From: Gemmobacter caeni
GTDB lineage: Bacteria; Pseudomonadota; Alphaproteobacteria; Rhodobacterales; Rhodobacteraceae
Reading direction: 5' to 3'
NCBI RefSeq assembly: GCF_003054195.1
Contig: NZ_QBKP01000012.1
Location: forward strand, 62,001 to 126,000
Length of the DNA: 64,000 bases
The notes below the pieces were generated by a model. That model was given only the letters and a program-made list of their open reading frames with translations, did no database searches and was not told the origin of the DNA. The translations under genes and the position numbers were made by a program. Positions 8,732 through 17,764 of this stretch are shown piece after piece; the first letter of the stretch is position 1; each line of letters starts with the position of its first letter.

Positions 8732-9736
8732 ATGATTCATCAGAAATTCTTTGCGGGTCTGGCGCTGACGGCCGGCCTTGTGGCGGGTGCTGCGCAGGCG
8801 CAGGACATGGCGTTTTTCCGTATCGGCACCGGCGGCACGGCTGGCACCTACTACCCGATCGGCGGCCTGCTGGCCAATGCCATCTCGAACCCGCCGGGGT
8901 CGCGCCCCTGTGAAGAGGGCGGCTCCTGTGGTGTGCCGGGGCTTATCGCTTCGGCCCTGTCCTCAAACGGCTCGGTCGCCAATATCAACGCCATCGCCGG
9001 TGGCACGCTGGAATCGGGTTTCTCGCAATCCGACGTGGCAACCTGGGCCTACAGCGGCACGGGCATCTGGGAAGGCAAGCCTGCGGTCGAGAAGCTGCGC
9101 GCCATTGCCAACCTTTACCCGGAAAGCATCCATCTGGTCGCCAGCGCGGAATCGGGCATCAACGGTGTAGCCGATCTGAAGGGCAAGACCGTCTCGCTGG
9201 ACGAGCCGGGGTCGGGCACGCTGGTTGATGCGCGCATCATTCTGGAAGGCTACGGCCTGTCCGAAGGGGACGTGAAGGCCGAGTTCCTGAAGCCTGATCA
9301 GGCCGCCGACCGGATGCGCGATGGCGCAATGGATGCGTTCTTCTTCGTGGGTGGCTATCCAGCCGGTGCGATTGCCGAACTGGCCAGCCAGCATGCGGTG
9401 AAGATCGTGCCGATCACCTGCGAGGAAGCGCCCGCGATCTGCGAGAAGTACAGCTTCTTCGCGGCAGATACCGTGCCGGGCGGCACCTATGAAGGCAATG
9501 CCGACGATGTGAAAACGCTGTCGGTCGGTGCGCAGTGGATCACCAGCGCCGATCAGCCGGAAGAGCTGGTGTACCAGATCACCAAGGCGCTGTGGAACGA
9601 GAACACCCGCAAGCTGCTGGATTCCGGCCATTCCAAAGGCAAGCTGATCACGGCGGATACCGCCCTGAACGGCGTGGGCATCCCGCTGCATCCGGGCGCG
9701 GAACGCTTCTACAAGGAAGCGGGCCTGCTGAAGTAA
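8732..9736 (+). CDS. TAXI-family TRAP transporter solute-binding protein
   Basis: A 334-residue periplasmic receptor of the TAXI (TRAP-associated extracytoplasmic immunogenic) family. A clear Sec signal peptide ends at AAQAQ (about residue 24). It is followed by the family hallmark FFRIGTGGTAGTYYPIGG and later SLDEPGSGT and FFFVGGYP. TAXI proteins supply substrate to a fused TRAP permease, which is encoded next. Substrates of most TAXI systems are unknown, with glutamate or other carboxylates reported for a few. The ATG at 8732 is preferred to one at 8702 because of its ribosome site and correct signal-peptide length. Confidence 0.93.
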   Translation: MIHQKFFAGLALTAGLVAGAAQAQDMAFFRIGTGGTAGTYYPIGGLLANAISNPPGSRPCEEGGSCGVPGLIASALSSNGSVANINAIAGGTLESGFSQSDVATWAYSGTGIWEGKPAVEKLRAIANLYPESIHLVASAESGINGVADLKGKTVSLDEPGSGTLVDARIILEGYGLSEGDVKAEFLKPDQAADRMRDGAMDAFFFVGGYPAGAIAELASQHAVKIVPITCEEAPAICEKYSFFAADTVPGGTYEGNADDVKTLSVGAQWITSADQPEELVYQITKALWNENTRKLLDSGHSKGKLITADTALNGVGIPLHPGAERFYKEAGLLK

Positions 9737-9766
9737 CGAGGACCGGCGCAAGACCGGCCAGAAGCA

Positions 9767-9792
9767 GGGGCCGCGCCGCAGAGCGCGGCCCC
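9767..9792 (+). repeat. Perfect 10-bp stem-loop between TAXI receptor and permease
   Basis: GGGGCCGCGC (9767-9776) pairs exactly with GCGCGGCCCC (9783-9792) around a six-base loop, followed by GTTGCGCTTTT. It probably stabilises the receptor transcript or terminates partially, giving more receptor than permease. Confidence 0.65.
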
Positions 9793-9830
9793 GTTGCGCT
9801 TTTAACAGTCAGCACAGGGGCAAGTGACAT

Positions 9831-11906
9831 ATGGCAAAGGTAGAGGAAGACGAGGGGCCACGGCATCTGACAGCGGATGAGCTTCAGGCCCTGGAAGAGA
9901 AATTCGACCCGGAAATGCGGTTCCGCGAGGTTGCGCGGCCGCTGGCCATCCTGACCGGCGCCATCCTGTTTCTGTTGTCCTGCTATCACTATTATACAGC
10001 CGGATTCGGCATTCCGCAGGCCACGGTGCATCGCGGGCTGCACATGGGCGTTACGCTGGCGCTGGTGTTCCTGAGCTTTTCGGCCTTCGGCGCCAAACGA
10101 ACCGAGCCGGGCCTTCTGGCGCCCTGGGGCCTGCCGCTGATCGACTGGCTGCTGGCCATCGCCGGGGCGGTTGCCGCGCTGTATGTGCCATGGATCTATG
10201 CGGACCTTGCGTTCCGGGTGGGCAACCCGTTGCCCATCGACATCCTGATGGGGACCATTCTCATCGTCGTGCTGCTGGAGGCGGTACGGCGGTCGATGGG
10301 CTGGCCTCTGCCGGTCATCGCGATCCTGTTCATTGCCTATGCCTATTTCGGCCAGTCGATGCCGGGCATCCTTGTGCATCCCGGGGCAAGCTGGTCGAAC
10401 ATCGTCAACCACCTCTATCTGACCTCGCAGGGGATTTACGGCACGGCGCTGGGGGTGATCGCAACCTATGTGTTCCACTTCGTGCTGTTCGGCGTGATGG
10501 CGACGCGGATCGGGCTGGGGCAATTGTTCATCGACGTGGCCTCGGCGCTCGCCGGGCGCTATGCGGGCGGGCCTGCCAAGGTTTCGGTGTTGTCCTCGGC
10601 GCTGCTGGGCTCGATCTCGGGTTCCTCCATTGCCAATACGGTGACGACCGGCGCGCTAACCATCCCGGCGATGATCCGCATCGGCTATCCCCGCCATTTC
10701 GCGGCGGCGGTCGAGGCGGCTTCGTCCACCGGCGGACAGATTACACCGCCAGTCATGGGGGCGGTGGCCTTCCTGATGATCGAATATCTGGGCGTGCCGC
10801 TGACCACCATCCTGACTGCCGCCCTGGTTCCGGCCTTCATGCATTTCTTCGGCGTGCTGGTGCAGGTGCATCTTGAGGCGCGGCGCCTGGGCCTGCGCGG
10901 CCTGTCAGCCGAGGAACTGCCGAATGCCTGGAAGGTGATCAGGGAGGGCTGGCTGTCGATCTTCCCGCTGATCCTGCTGGTCGGTGTGCTGCTGTCGGGC
11001 CGCACGCCTTTTGCCGCCGCTTTCTGGTCGATCACCGCCTGTATCGTTGTGCTGGCGATTCAGGAGTTCATGAAGGGGGGCATCGCGCAGGCGATCCGGG
11101 GCACCGCCCATGGCGTGTGGGAAGGTTTCTGCCTTGGCGCGCGTCAGTCGCTGTCGGTGACTGCCGCCGCTGCGTTGGTGGGTGTGGTCATCGGGGTCGT
11201 CACCCTGACGGGCGTCGGCTTCAAGATCGCCTATATGGTGACGGGCGTTGCAGCGGGCTGGGCGGCTTCGGTCTCTGGCTGGCTGGCGATCCTGCCGTTC
11301 GAGGTGATGACGGTGCCGACGCTGACACTGCTGTTCACGCTGCTGCTGACGGCCATCGTCTGTATACTGATGGGCTGCGGCATCCCGACCACGGCCAATT
11401 ACATTATCATGGTGGCGGTGGCGGCGCCCATCCTTGGCATGCTGGGGATGGAGCAGATCGTGGCGCATTTCTTCGTGTTCTACTATGGGGTGCTTGCCGA
11501 CATCACGCCACCCGTGGCCATGGCGGCCTATGCGGCGGCCGGGATCGCCGGGGCCAATGCCTTCAAGGCGGGGAACACCGCGTTCCGGCTCGGCATGGGC
11601 AAGGTGCTGGTGCCCTTCGTCTTTGCCTTCCAGCCGGCGCTTCTGCTGGTGACCGAGGGCTTTACCTGGGGGGCCTTCTTCCTTGCCTTCTTCGGCGCAG
11701 TAATGGGCATCTATGTGCTGGCGGCGGCTGTCACCGGCTGGCTTTTCGCGCCCCTGAAAGGGTGGGAGCGGCTGGCGCTGACCGTGGCCGCGCTGCTGCT
11801 GGTGGCGCCGTCGATGACACCCACGATTGTCGGTCTCATCCTGATCCTGCCGGTGGCGCTGCGGCAGTTGATGGGGCGCGGCGATTCCGGCGGGCTGACG
11901 GCCTGA
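9831..11906 (+). CDS. TRAP transporter fused permease (DctQM-type, TAXI partner)
   Basis: A 691-residue inner-membrane protein combining the small four-helix DctQ-like part (about residues 35-170) with the large twelve-helix DctM-like part. The large domain shows SISGSSIANTVTTGALTIP and GGQITPPVMGA, landmarks of TRAP permeases, and MGCGIPTTANYI with DITPPVAMAAYAAAGIA in the second half. It imports an unknown organic acid using an ion gradient, with the TAXI receptor encoded upstream. The first ~30 residues are charged and cytoplasmic. A strong terminator follows, so the transporter forms a two-gene unit. Confidence 0.95.
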   Translation: MAKVEEDEGPRHLTADELQALEEKFDPEMRFREVARPLAILTGAILFLLSCYHYYTAGFGIPQATVHRGLHMGVTLALVFLSFSAFGAKRTEPGLLAPWGLPLIDWLLAIAGAVAALYVPWIYADLAFRVGNPLPIDILMGTILIVVLLEAVRRSMGWPLPVIAILFIAYAYFGQSMPGILVHPGASWSNIVNHLYLTSQGIYGTALGVIATYVFHFVLFGVMATRIGLGQLFIDVASALAGRYAGGPAKVSVLSSALLGSISGSSIANTVTTGALTIPAMIRIGYPRHFAAAVEAASSTGGQITPPVMGAVAFLMIEYLGVPLTTILTAALVPAFMHFFGVLVQVHLEARRLGLRGLSAEELPNAWKVIREGWLSIFPLILLVGVLLSGRTPFAAAFWSITACIVVLAIQEFMKGGIAQAIRGTAHGVWEGFCLGARQSLSVTAAAALVGVVIGVVTLTGVGFKIAYMVTGVAAGWAASVSGWLAILPFEVMTVPTLTLLFTLLLTAIVCILMGCGIPTTANYIIMVAVAAPILGMLGMEQIVAHFFVFYYGVLADITPPVAMAAYAAAGIAGANAFKAGNTAFRLGMGKVLVPFVFAFQPALLLVTEGFTWGAFFLAFFGAVMGIYVLAAAVTGWLFAPLKGWERLALTVAALLLVAPSMTPTIVGLILILPVALRQLMGRGDSGGLTA

Positions 11907-11933
11907 CGCTCCTGAGTTTTCGTAATGAGTACC

Positions 11934-11961
11934 GGGGCGCGGGGAAACCTGCGCCCCTTTT
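11934..11961 (+). terminator. Rho-independent terminator after the TRAP genes
   Basis: GGGGCGC (11934-11940) pairs with GCGCCCC (11951-11957) around a ten-base loop and is followed by TTTT. It lies between converging genes and ends the TRAP transcript. Confidence 0.85.
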
Positions 11962-11973
11962 CAATCTGCCCCG

Positions 11974-13092
11974 TCAATCCAGCGTGCGACGGAAGCGCGC
12001 CAGTGCCAGCAGGCCATAGACCAGCACAAAGACCATGAGCGCCGCCATCGGCTGCGCAATGTCGGGCTGGCCTGCCCCTTTCAGCATCACAGCCCGGATC
12101 AGTCGCAGGAAATGCGTCAGCGGAAAGACCTCGCCCAGGGTCTGTGCCCAGCCCGGCATACCCCGGAACGGGAACATGAAGCCCGACAGCATCAGCGATG
12201 GCAGAAAGAAGAAGAACGTGAGCTGCATCGCCTGCATCTGGGTTCGCGCGAGGGTGGAAATGAGGTAACCGAGGATCACCAGCGCCAGAACGAAGGTGAA
12301 GATCCCCGCCGCCAGCACGCCGAAACTGCCGACGAAAGGCACGCCGAAAAGCAACCGTGCCGCCAGCAGAACCACCGCCACCTGCACCGCGCCGACGCCC
12401 ATATAGGGCATGACCTTGCCCAGCATGATCTCGACCGGGGTGGCGGGCAGGGCCAGCAGGTTCTCCATCGTCCCGCGCTCGATCTCGCGGGTCAGCGCCA
12501 TGGAGGTCATCATCACAAGGATCATCTGGAGGACCACCCCCAGCAGCCCCGGCACGATGTTGTATTGCGTGATCCCCTCGGGGTTATAGCGTTTGTGAAC
12601 GACGATCCCGACCGGCGGCTGCGTCGGGCTGGCCCCTGTTTCGCGTTGCAGGGCCTCCGCCGCGACAGTGCCAAGGGTGGAAATGGCGCCCGAGGCGACG
12701 GAAGGGTCGGTCGCATCCGCCTCGATCAGGATCTGCGGCGCGTCGCCACGTTCGACCCGCCGCCCGAAATCAGAAGGCAGGGTGACGACGAAAGCCACAG
12801 CGCCGCGGGTAATCAGCGCCTCTGCCTCGGTCGCGGAAATGCCGACATGGGTGAAATCATAGTAGCCGGTCAGTTCCAGTGCCGAGACCATGGCGCGGCT
12901 GAACCGATCCTGCGTCGGTGCCACCAGAGCGGCAGGCAGGTGTTTTGGATCGCTGTTGATCGCATAACCGAACAGTACAAGCTGCATCAGCGGCACCAGC
13001 AGCATCATGGCGAAGGTGATCCGGTCGCGCCGCATCTGGATCAGCTCTTTGCGCAGCAGGGCGCCGAGGCGGCGAAGGGAAATGCCGGTCAT
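11974..13092 (-). CDS. ABC-2 type exporter permease (YbhS/YbhR-like)
   Basis: A 372-residue inner-membrane permease of the ABC-2 family: one N-terminal helix (after MRRDRITFAMMLLVPLMQL), a large periplasmic domain (about residues 50-180), then five or six helices ending with MFPFRGMPGWAQ and EVFPLTHFLRLIRAV. It resembles E. coli YbhS/YbhR and would export a drug or other hydrophobic compound with the ATPase encoded immediately upstream (ATGA overlap). E. coli has two permeases in this system; only one is present here, so a homodimer is expected. Confidence 0.88.
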   Translation of the reverse strand: MTGISLRRLGALLRKELIQMRRDRITFAMMLLVPLMQLVLFGYAINSDPKHLPAALVAPTQDRFSRAMVSALELTGYYDFTHVGISATEAEALITRGAVAFVVTLPSDFGRRVERGDAPQILIEADATDPSVASGAISTLGTVAAEALQRETGASPTQPPVGIVVHKRYNPEGITQYNIVPGLLGVVLQMILVMMTSMALTREIERGTMENLLALPATPVEIMLGKVMPYMGVGAVQVAVVLLAARLLFGVPFVGSFGVLAAGIFTFVLALVILGYLISTLARTQMQAMQLTFFFFLPSLMLSGFMFPFRGMPGWAQTLGEVFPLTHFLRLIRAVMLKGAGQPDIAQPMAALMVFVLVYGLLALARFRRTLD

Positions 13093-13988
13093 GCCATATT
13101 GTCCCTGCTCTGGCCCATCAGGCGGATGAAGACGTCCTCAAGGCTGGTTTCGCCAGGCTGGAAGCTTGCACCGGCCTCGGTCAACGCGCGTTCCAGTGCG
13201 GCGCGGTCAGTGCCGGTGACGTGCAGAGTGGTGCCGAACGGGGCAACCTGTTCCACCCCCGGCGCCTTGCGCAGCCGCGCCGCAAGCTCGCCCGGACGGT
13301 CGGCAGTGACCAGAAAGGTGGTCAACCCGGCCGAGGCGATGACCTCGGGCACGGTGCCGTGCGCGATCAACCGGCCGTAAGCGATATAGTTGATGCGATG
13401 GCAGCGCTCTGCCTCGTCCATGTAATGTGTGGATACCAGAACCGTCAGCCCGTCGGCGGCAAGGCCATGGATTTCATCCCAGAACTCGCGCCGTGCCTTG
13501 GGGTCCACCCCGGCGGTGGGTTCGTCCAGCAGCAGAAGCTTCGGTTTGTGCATGATGCAGGCTGCCAGTGCCAGCCGCTGCTTCCAGCCTCCCGACAGGC
13601 TGCCCGCAAGCTGGCTCCGGCGCGAGGTCAACCCCAGCCCCGCCAGCGTGTCGCGCACGGCTTCGGCGGGCAGTGCGTAAAGCCCGGCGACGAAGGCAAG
13701 GTTTTCCTCGATGGTCAGATCCTCGTAGTAGGAAAACTTCTGGGTCATGTAGCCGACCTGCCGCTTGATGGCGCGGGCTTCGCGGCGGATGTCATGGCCC
13801 AGCACCTGCCCGTCGCCCGCATCGGGCGTCAGCAGCCCGCACATCATGCGGATGCAGGTGGTCTTGCCGGAGCCGTTCGGCCCCAGAAACCCGGCAATTT
13901 CTCCCCGTGCGACGCTGAGCGAGACGTCATCCACCACCTTGCGACCATGGAAGGCCTTTGTCAGCCCGGTAACCTCGATCGCGTTCAT
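13089..13988 (-). CDS. ABC exporter ATP-binding protein (YbhF-like, half-size)
   Basis: A 299-residue ATPase with a Walker A GPNGSGKTT near residue 37, the signature LSGGWKQRLALA and Walker B LLLLDEPTAGVDP, followed by the H-loop STHYMDEAERC. A C-terminal regulatory tail follows. E. coli YbhF carries two such domains in one chain; this is a single domain and would dimerise. The start at 13988 overlaps the stop of the membrane-fusion gene (ATGA); an open frame continues upstream but lies inside that gene. It powers the ABC-2 permease downstream. Confidence 0.9.
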   Translation of the reverse strand: MNAIEVTGLTKAFHGRKVVDDVSLSVARGEIAGFLGPNGSGKTTCIRMMCGLLTPDAGDGQVLGHDIRREARAIKRQVGYMTQKFSYYEDLTIEENLAFVAGLYALPAEAVRDTLAGLGLTSRRSQLAGSLSGGWKQRLALAACIMHKPKLLLLDEPTAGVDPKARREFWDEIHGLAADGLTVLVSTHYMDEAERCHRINYIAYGRLIAHGTVPEVIASAGLTTFLVTADRPGELAARLRKAPGVEQVAPFGTTLHVTGTDRAALERALTEAGASFQPGETSLEDVFIRLMGQSRDNMA

Positions 13989-14929
13989 GGTGCTGACAGG
14001 TCCACATCGACAATCTGGCCGGGCTTCAGCCGGTCCGATCCGGGGTCGGGGCGGGCCTCGACCAGAAACACCAGCTTCTGCCGGTTTTGCAGCGAATAGA
14101 TCACCGGAGGGGTGAATTCCGGCGAATCCGACACATAGCTGACAGTCGCATTTTGCCCTGTGCAGCCGTCGCAATTGACCTGCAACCGGGTGCCGGGGCG
14201 GATCTGCGCGACCGATGGCTCGGGAACGTACAGCCGCAGCTTCACCGCGCCGTCGGGCAGGAAGGACAGGACAGGGGCAGAGGGCCCGGCAATCTCGCCG
14301 GGTTCGCGCACCACGTCGTAAATCGTGCCAGCGGCGGGGGCGGCCAGCGCGCGTTGCGACAATTGCCATTCCGCTGCCTCGCGCGCGGCTCGCGCCTGCG
14401 CCAGCGTGGCGCGGGCGGCGTCGATCTCCTGCGCGCGGGCGGGCAGGCGGGCAACCGCAAGATTGGCCTCTGCCTCGGCCACGCGGGCGGCGGCAACCTC
14501 GGCGGCAGTGCGGGCCTGATCCAGTTGTGCCTCAGGGCTGACATTGCGGGCGTTCAGGCTTTGCTGGCGGGTGACCTCTTTCACGGACTCGTCCGATTGC
14601 GCTCGGGCCGACGTCAGCGTGGCTTCCAACACGCGGATTTCTTCCGGGCGGCGGCCCTCCTGAAGGTTGGCCAGCTGACTTGCGGCCCGCGCCTCTGCTG
14701 CCCGCGCCTCGGCCAGCGCGATTTCGGCATCGCGCTTTTCCATCGCCACCAGCGGCGCCCCCGCTGCCACATGATCGCCCCGTTCGACGTTGACGGCCGA
14801 CACCTGTGCCACGGCAAACGGTGCGATCATCACGAAATCCCCCTCGACATAGCCGGTCGCAAAAGGCGGTGGCATATCACAGGCCGCAAACAGGGCAGAC
14901 AACAGCGGAACGGCGCAGATCAGGCTCAT
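13985..14929 (-). CDS. HlyD/YbhG-family membrane fusion protein
   Basis: A 314-residue periplasmic adaptor. The N-terminus is a signal segment ending in LFAAC, close to a lipobox, so it may be a lipoprotein. It contains a biotinyl-lipoyl half (GYVEGDFVMIAPF), a long alanine/glutamate-rich coiled coil (about residues 65-190), the return lipoyl half with APAAGTIYDV, and a beta-barrel. It would couple the inner-membrane ABC pump to the outer membrane. It is joined by ATGA overlaps to the TetR gene upstream and the ATPase downstream, matching the cecR-ybhG-ybhF order of E. coli. Confidence 0.88.
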   Translation of the reverse strand: MSLICAVPLLSALFAACDMPPPFATGYVEGDFVMIAPFAVAQVSAVNVERGDHVAAGAPLVAMEKRDAEIALAEARAAEARAASQLANLQEGRRPEEIRVLEATLTSARAQSDESVKEVTRQQSLNARNVSPEAQLDQARTAAEVAAARVAEAEANLAVARLPARAQEIDAARATLAQARAAREAAEWQLSQRALAAPAAGTIYDVVREPGEIAGPSAPVLSFLPDGAVKLRLYVPEPSVAQIRPGTRLQVNCDGCTGQNATVSYVSDSPEFTPPVIYSLQNRQKLVFLVEARPDPGSDRLKPGQIVDVDLSAP

Positions 14930-15561
14930 GGCTGGCTCCTCAGGATGGCGCGCATGTTGGCGGCCAGACGGTCGGCGATGGCGGTGGTTTCGGCGGCGGA
15001 ATAGCCGGTCCAGCCCATCCGGCGGCAGATAACGGGCTGACCGATGCGGAAGTAGACCGCCTGTCCCAGCAGTGAAAACACCAGAAGCCGGGTTTCCTCG
15101 GCTTCGGCGGGCTGGTCGGTGGCCATACCCGCCAGAGCGCAAAGCTCGCGGTGCTTGGGCAGGAAGAAGGCGTCGTAAACCAGATCGAAAGCCGGGCCGC
15201 CTTCGGAAAGTTCGCGCAGGATGAAAGCCACTGTATCCTGTGCCTGCGGCCCCTGGGTGAGGAAAACCACCATGGCGCGCAGCATCGCCTCCAGCCGGTC
15301 CAGCGCATCGCGTCGGGTGGCGGGCAGTTCTGTTGCGGGCGGTCCGGCGACCTGCCCGATGCGCCGCGCGACCTCGGCCCCACAGGCAAGGCGCAGGCCC
15401 TCCTTACCGCCGAAGTGATAAGCGATGGAGGCGACATTGGTTTTGGCAAGCGCCGCCAGGGCCCGTGTCGGCGTGGCAGCGAAGCCCTGCTGCCCGAACA
15501 GGTGCAGCCCGGCGGCGATCAGATCGGCACGGGTGCCGGCAGGGGGATCATCCTGAGTCAT
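14926..15561 (-). CDS. TetR-family repressor, CecR (YbiH)-like
   Basis: A 211-residue transcriptional regulator with an N-terminal TetR helix-turn-helix (ATPTRALAALAKTNVASIAYHFGGKEGL) and a C-terminal domain of the CecR/DUF1956 type, including a late RMGWTGYSA segment comparable to CecR's RTGWTAF. It is first in a four-gene operon with three consecutive ATGA overlaps, so it most likely represses its own exporter operon. In E. coli CecR controls the ybh exporter genes and influences sensitivity to cefoperazone and chloramphenicol; ligand here is unknown. An AT-rich stretch just upstream (15562-15600, including repeats of ATCAAT/ATTGAT type) is a likely operator. Confidence 0.87.
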   Translation of the reverse strand: MTQDDPPAGTRADLIAAGLHLFGQQGFAATPTRALAALAKTNVASIAYHFGGKEGLRLACGAEVARRIGQVAGPPATELPATRRDALDRLEAMLRAMVVFLTQGPQAQDTVAFILRELSEGGPAFDLVYDAFFLPKHRELCALAGMATDQPAEAEETRLLVFSLLGQAVYFRIGQPVICRRMGWTGYSAAETTAIADRLAANMRAILRSQP

Positions 15562-15601
15562 GCAGCAATTTAATCAAACGATTGATTTAATCGCAAGTCC
15601 G

Positions 15602-15633
15602 AAAAAAAGCCCGCCCCCGAAAGGGCGGGCCTT
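15602..15633 (-). terminator. Rho-independent terminator of argG
   Basis: On the reverse strand GGCCCGCCC pairs with GGGGGCGGGC across a TTTC loop and is followed by a run of seven T. It lies 18 bases after the argG stop and separates argG from the cecR-like operon. Confidence 0.92.
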
Positions 15634-15650
15634 GCCGCGAAACGGCAATT

Positions 15651-16877
15651 TTACTTGGCGACGCGGGCGTTGCGCGTGGCGATCAGCTTCAGCCGCAGGG
15701 CGTTCAGCCGGATGAAGCCTGCTGCGTCCTTCTGATCATAGGCGCCAGCGTCTTCCTCGAAGGTGACATGCTTTTCGCTGTACAGCGAATGTTCGGACCA
15801 GCGACCGACACAGTGGACCGAGCCTTTGTAAAGCTTCAGCCGCACAGTGCCGGTGACATGCTCCTGCGACTTGTCGATCAGGGCTTGCAGCATTTCACGC
15901 TCGGGTGAGAACCAGAAGCCGTTGTAGATCAGTTCCGCATAGCGCGGCATGATCGAATCCTTCAGGTGGCCCGCACCTGCGTCGAGCGTGATCTGCTCGA
16001 TCCCGCGATGGGCTTCCAGCAGCACGGTGCCGCCGGGGGTTTCATAGATGCCGCGCGACTTCATGCCGACGAAACGGTTTTCCACGAAATCCAGCCGCCC
16101 GATGCCATGCTTGCCACCCAGTTCGTTCAGGCGGGTCAGGATGGTTGCGGGCGACAGCGCCTCGCCGTTGATCGCGACGGCATCACCCTTTTCGAAGGTG
16201 ACTTCGATATATTCGGGCGTATCCGGGGCTTCCTCGGGCGAAACGGTGCGCTGATAAACGTAATCGGGCGCCTCGTCGGCCGGATTTTCCAGCGCCTTGC
16301 CTTCGCTGCTGGTGTGCAGCAGGTTCGCATCCACGCTGAACGGCGCTTCGCCGCGCTTGTCCTTGGCAATCGGAATCTGGTTCGCTTCCGCAAATTCGAT
16401 CAGCTTGGTGCGCGAGGTCAGATCCCATTCCCGCCAGGGCGCGATGACCTTGATCGACGGGTCGAGCGCATAGGCCGACAGTTCGAACCGGACCTGATCG
16501 TTGCCCTTGCCGGTCGCGCCATGGGCCACGGCATCCGCGCCATGGGCATGGGCGATTTCCACCAGATGCTTGGAAATCAGCGGCCGCGCGATGGACGTGC
16601 CCAGCAGGTAAAGCCCCTCATAGACCGCATTGGCGCGGAACATCGGAAAGACGAAATCGCGCACGAATTCCTCGCGCACGTCAACGATATGGATGTTCTC
16701 GGGCTTGATGCCCAGCAGTTCGGCCTTGGCGCGGGCGGGTTCAAGCTCTTCGCCCTGACCCAGATCGGCGGTGAAGGTGATGACCTCGCAGCCGTATTCG
16801 GTTTGCAGCCATTTCAGGATGATCGAGGTGTCGAGGCCGCCGGAATAGGCCAGCACGACTTTCTTGGGCTTGGACAT
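15651..16877 (-). CDS. argG: Argininosuccinate synthase
   Basis: A 408-residue cytoplasmic enzyme that joins citrulline and aspartate using ATP in arginine synthesis. The N-terminus has the ATP pyrophosphatase loop AYSGGLDTS, followed by the expected [25 protein letters not shown] and [14 protein letters not shown] blocks. Length is normal for the family. The ATG at 16877 is chosen over an open upstream extension because [14 protein letters not shown] is the usual N-terminus and GAGGGAGCG precedes it. It is transcribed alone and ends at a strong terminator. Confidence 0.97.
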   Translation of the reverse strand: MSKPKKVVLAYSGGLDTSIILKWLQTEYGCEVITFTADLGQGEELEPARAKAELLGIKPENIHIVDVREEFVRDFVFPMFRANAVYEGLYLLGTSIARPLISKHLVEIAHAHGADAVAHGATGKGNDQVRFELSAYALDPSIKVIAPWREWDLTSRTKLIEFAEANQIPIAKDKRGEAPFSVDANLLHTSSEGKALENPADEAPDYVYQRTVSPEEAPDTPEYIEVTFEKGDAVAINGEALSPATILTRLNELGGKHGIGRLDFVENRFVGMKSRGIYETPGGTVLLEAHRGIEQITLDAGAGHLKDSIMPRYAELIYNGFWFSPEREMLQALIDKSQEHVTGTVRLKLYKGSVHCVGRWSEHSLYSEKHVTFEEDAGAYDQKDAAGFIRLNALRLKLIATRNARVAK

Positions 16878-17002
16878 GAAACGCTCCCTCGCGGTTTCGC
16901 CAGCGATTAAAGGCAAATGACCGCAAGGGCAAGCGGGCTGGTCTGCTTGACTCTGCCGGGGCAAGCTGACTCAATCGCCGCGTGCAACAGGCGAGGCGAA
17001 AG

Positions 17003-17728
17003 ATGAAGGCGTGGCAGATTTTCACCCATTCGGTGCGGCAGGTGTTCGGCAACCTGACCGATGCGCTGCGCATTTCCGGGCTGCTTTACATCGTGCAGAT
17101 GATGATTGTCGTGGCAATGGGCGTGACCTCGGGTGAGACGATGCAGGCCAACCCGGCGAAAATGCTGCTGATCGTTGTCGTCGCGCTGGTGTTTTCGTTA
17201 TGGATCGCCGTTGCCTGGCATCGTTTCGTGCTGAAGGGCGAGGGCGGCACCAGTTTGCTGCCGCCGTTTCACGGCAACGAGATTCTGCGCTATCTTGGCC
17301 GCTCGCTGCTGATCGGGTTGGTGGTTGTTGCAGTGGGCGCTGTGGCCGGTATGCTGATGATGCCGTTGGGCGTCATGCTGGCAGGCCCGCTGGCAGGGGC
17401 GATGATCGCCTCGCTGTTCATCATGGTTCCCGTCTTCATGGTGATGCTGCGGCTCAGCATCCCGCTCCCGGCCATCGCCATGGGGCAGAACATCGGCTTC
17501 AACGAGGGCTGGAAGGCCACCCATGGGGAAACCGGGGTTTTCTTTGGGCTGGCGTTGCTGCTGGCTGTGTTCAGCATTCTGCTGGGCGTGCCGGAAGCGC
17601 TGTTCCGGCCGGATTCGATCCCTGCTCTTCTGTGGACGTTGACCACTGGTTGGGTGCAGATGATGGTGGGCGTGTCGATCCTGACCACGTTGTACGGCCA
17701 TTACATCGAAAAGCGCAGACTGGTCTGA
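17003..17728 (+). CDS. Uncharacterised multi-pass membrane protein
   Basis: A 241-residue inner-membrane protein with about six hydrophobic segments and a short amphipathic N-terminus (MKAWQIFTHSVRQVFGNL). A polar loop with WHRFVLKGEGGTS follows the second helix. I do not recognise a characterised family; it resembles conserved hypothetical membrane proteins of Rhodobacterales. The ATG at 17003 has GAGGCGAAAG before it; a GTG at 16982 is possible but less likely. It stands 36 bases ahead of ilvA on the same strand, so the two may be co-transcribed, without any evident functional link. Confidence 0.7.
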   Translation: MKAWQIFTHSVRQVFGNLTDALRISGLLYIVQMMIVVAMGVTSGETMQANPAKMLLIVVVALVFSLWIAVAWHRFVLKGEGGTSLLPPFHGNEILRYLGRSLLIGLVVVAVGAVAGMLMMPLGVMLAGPLAGAMIASLFIMVPVFMVMLRLSIPLPAIAMGQNIGFNEGWKATHGETGVFFGLALLLAVFSILLGVPEALFRPDSIPALLWTLTTGWVQMMVGVSILTTLYGHYIEKRRLV

Positions 17729-17764
17729 GCTTGCCAATCCCGGCGGGACGGGTCTAATCGGCGC

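Noticed and set aside
12112-13380. 422-codon forward open frame opposite the exporter genes
   Set aside because: Shadow frame, rich in His/Gln/Arg; the reverse-strand ABC genes account for the region fully.
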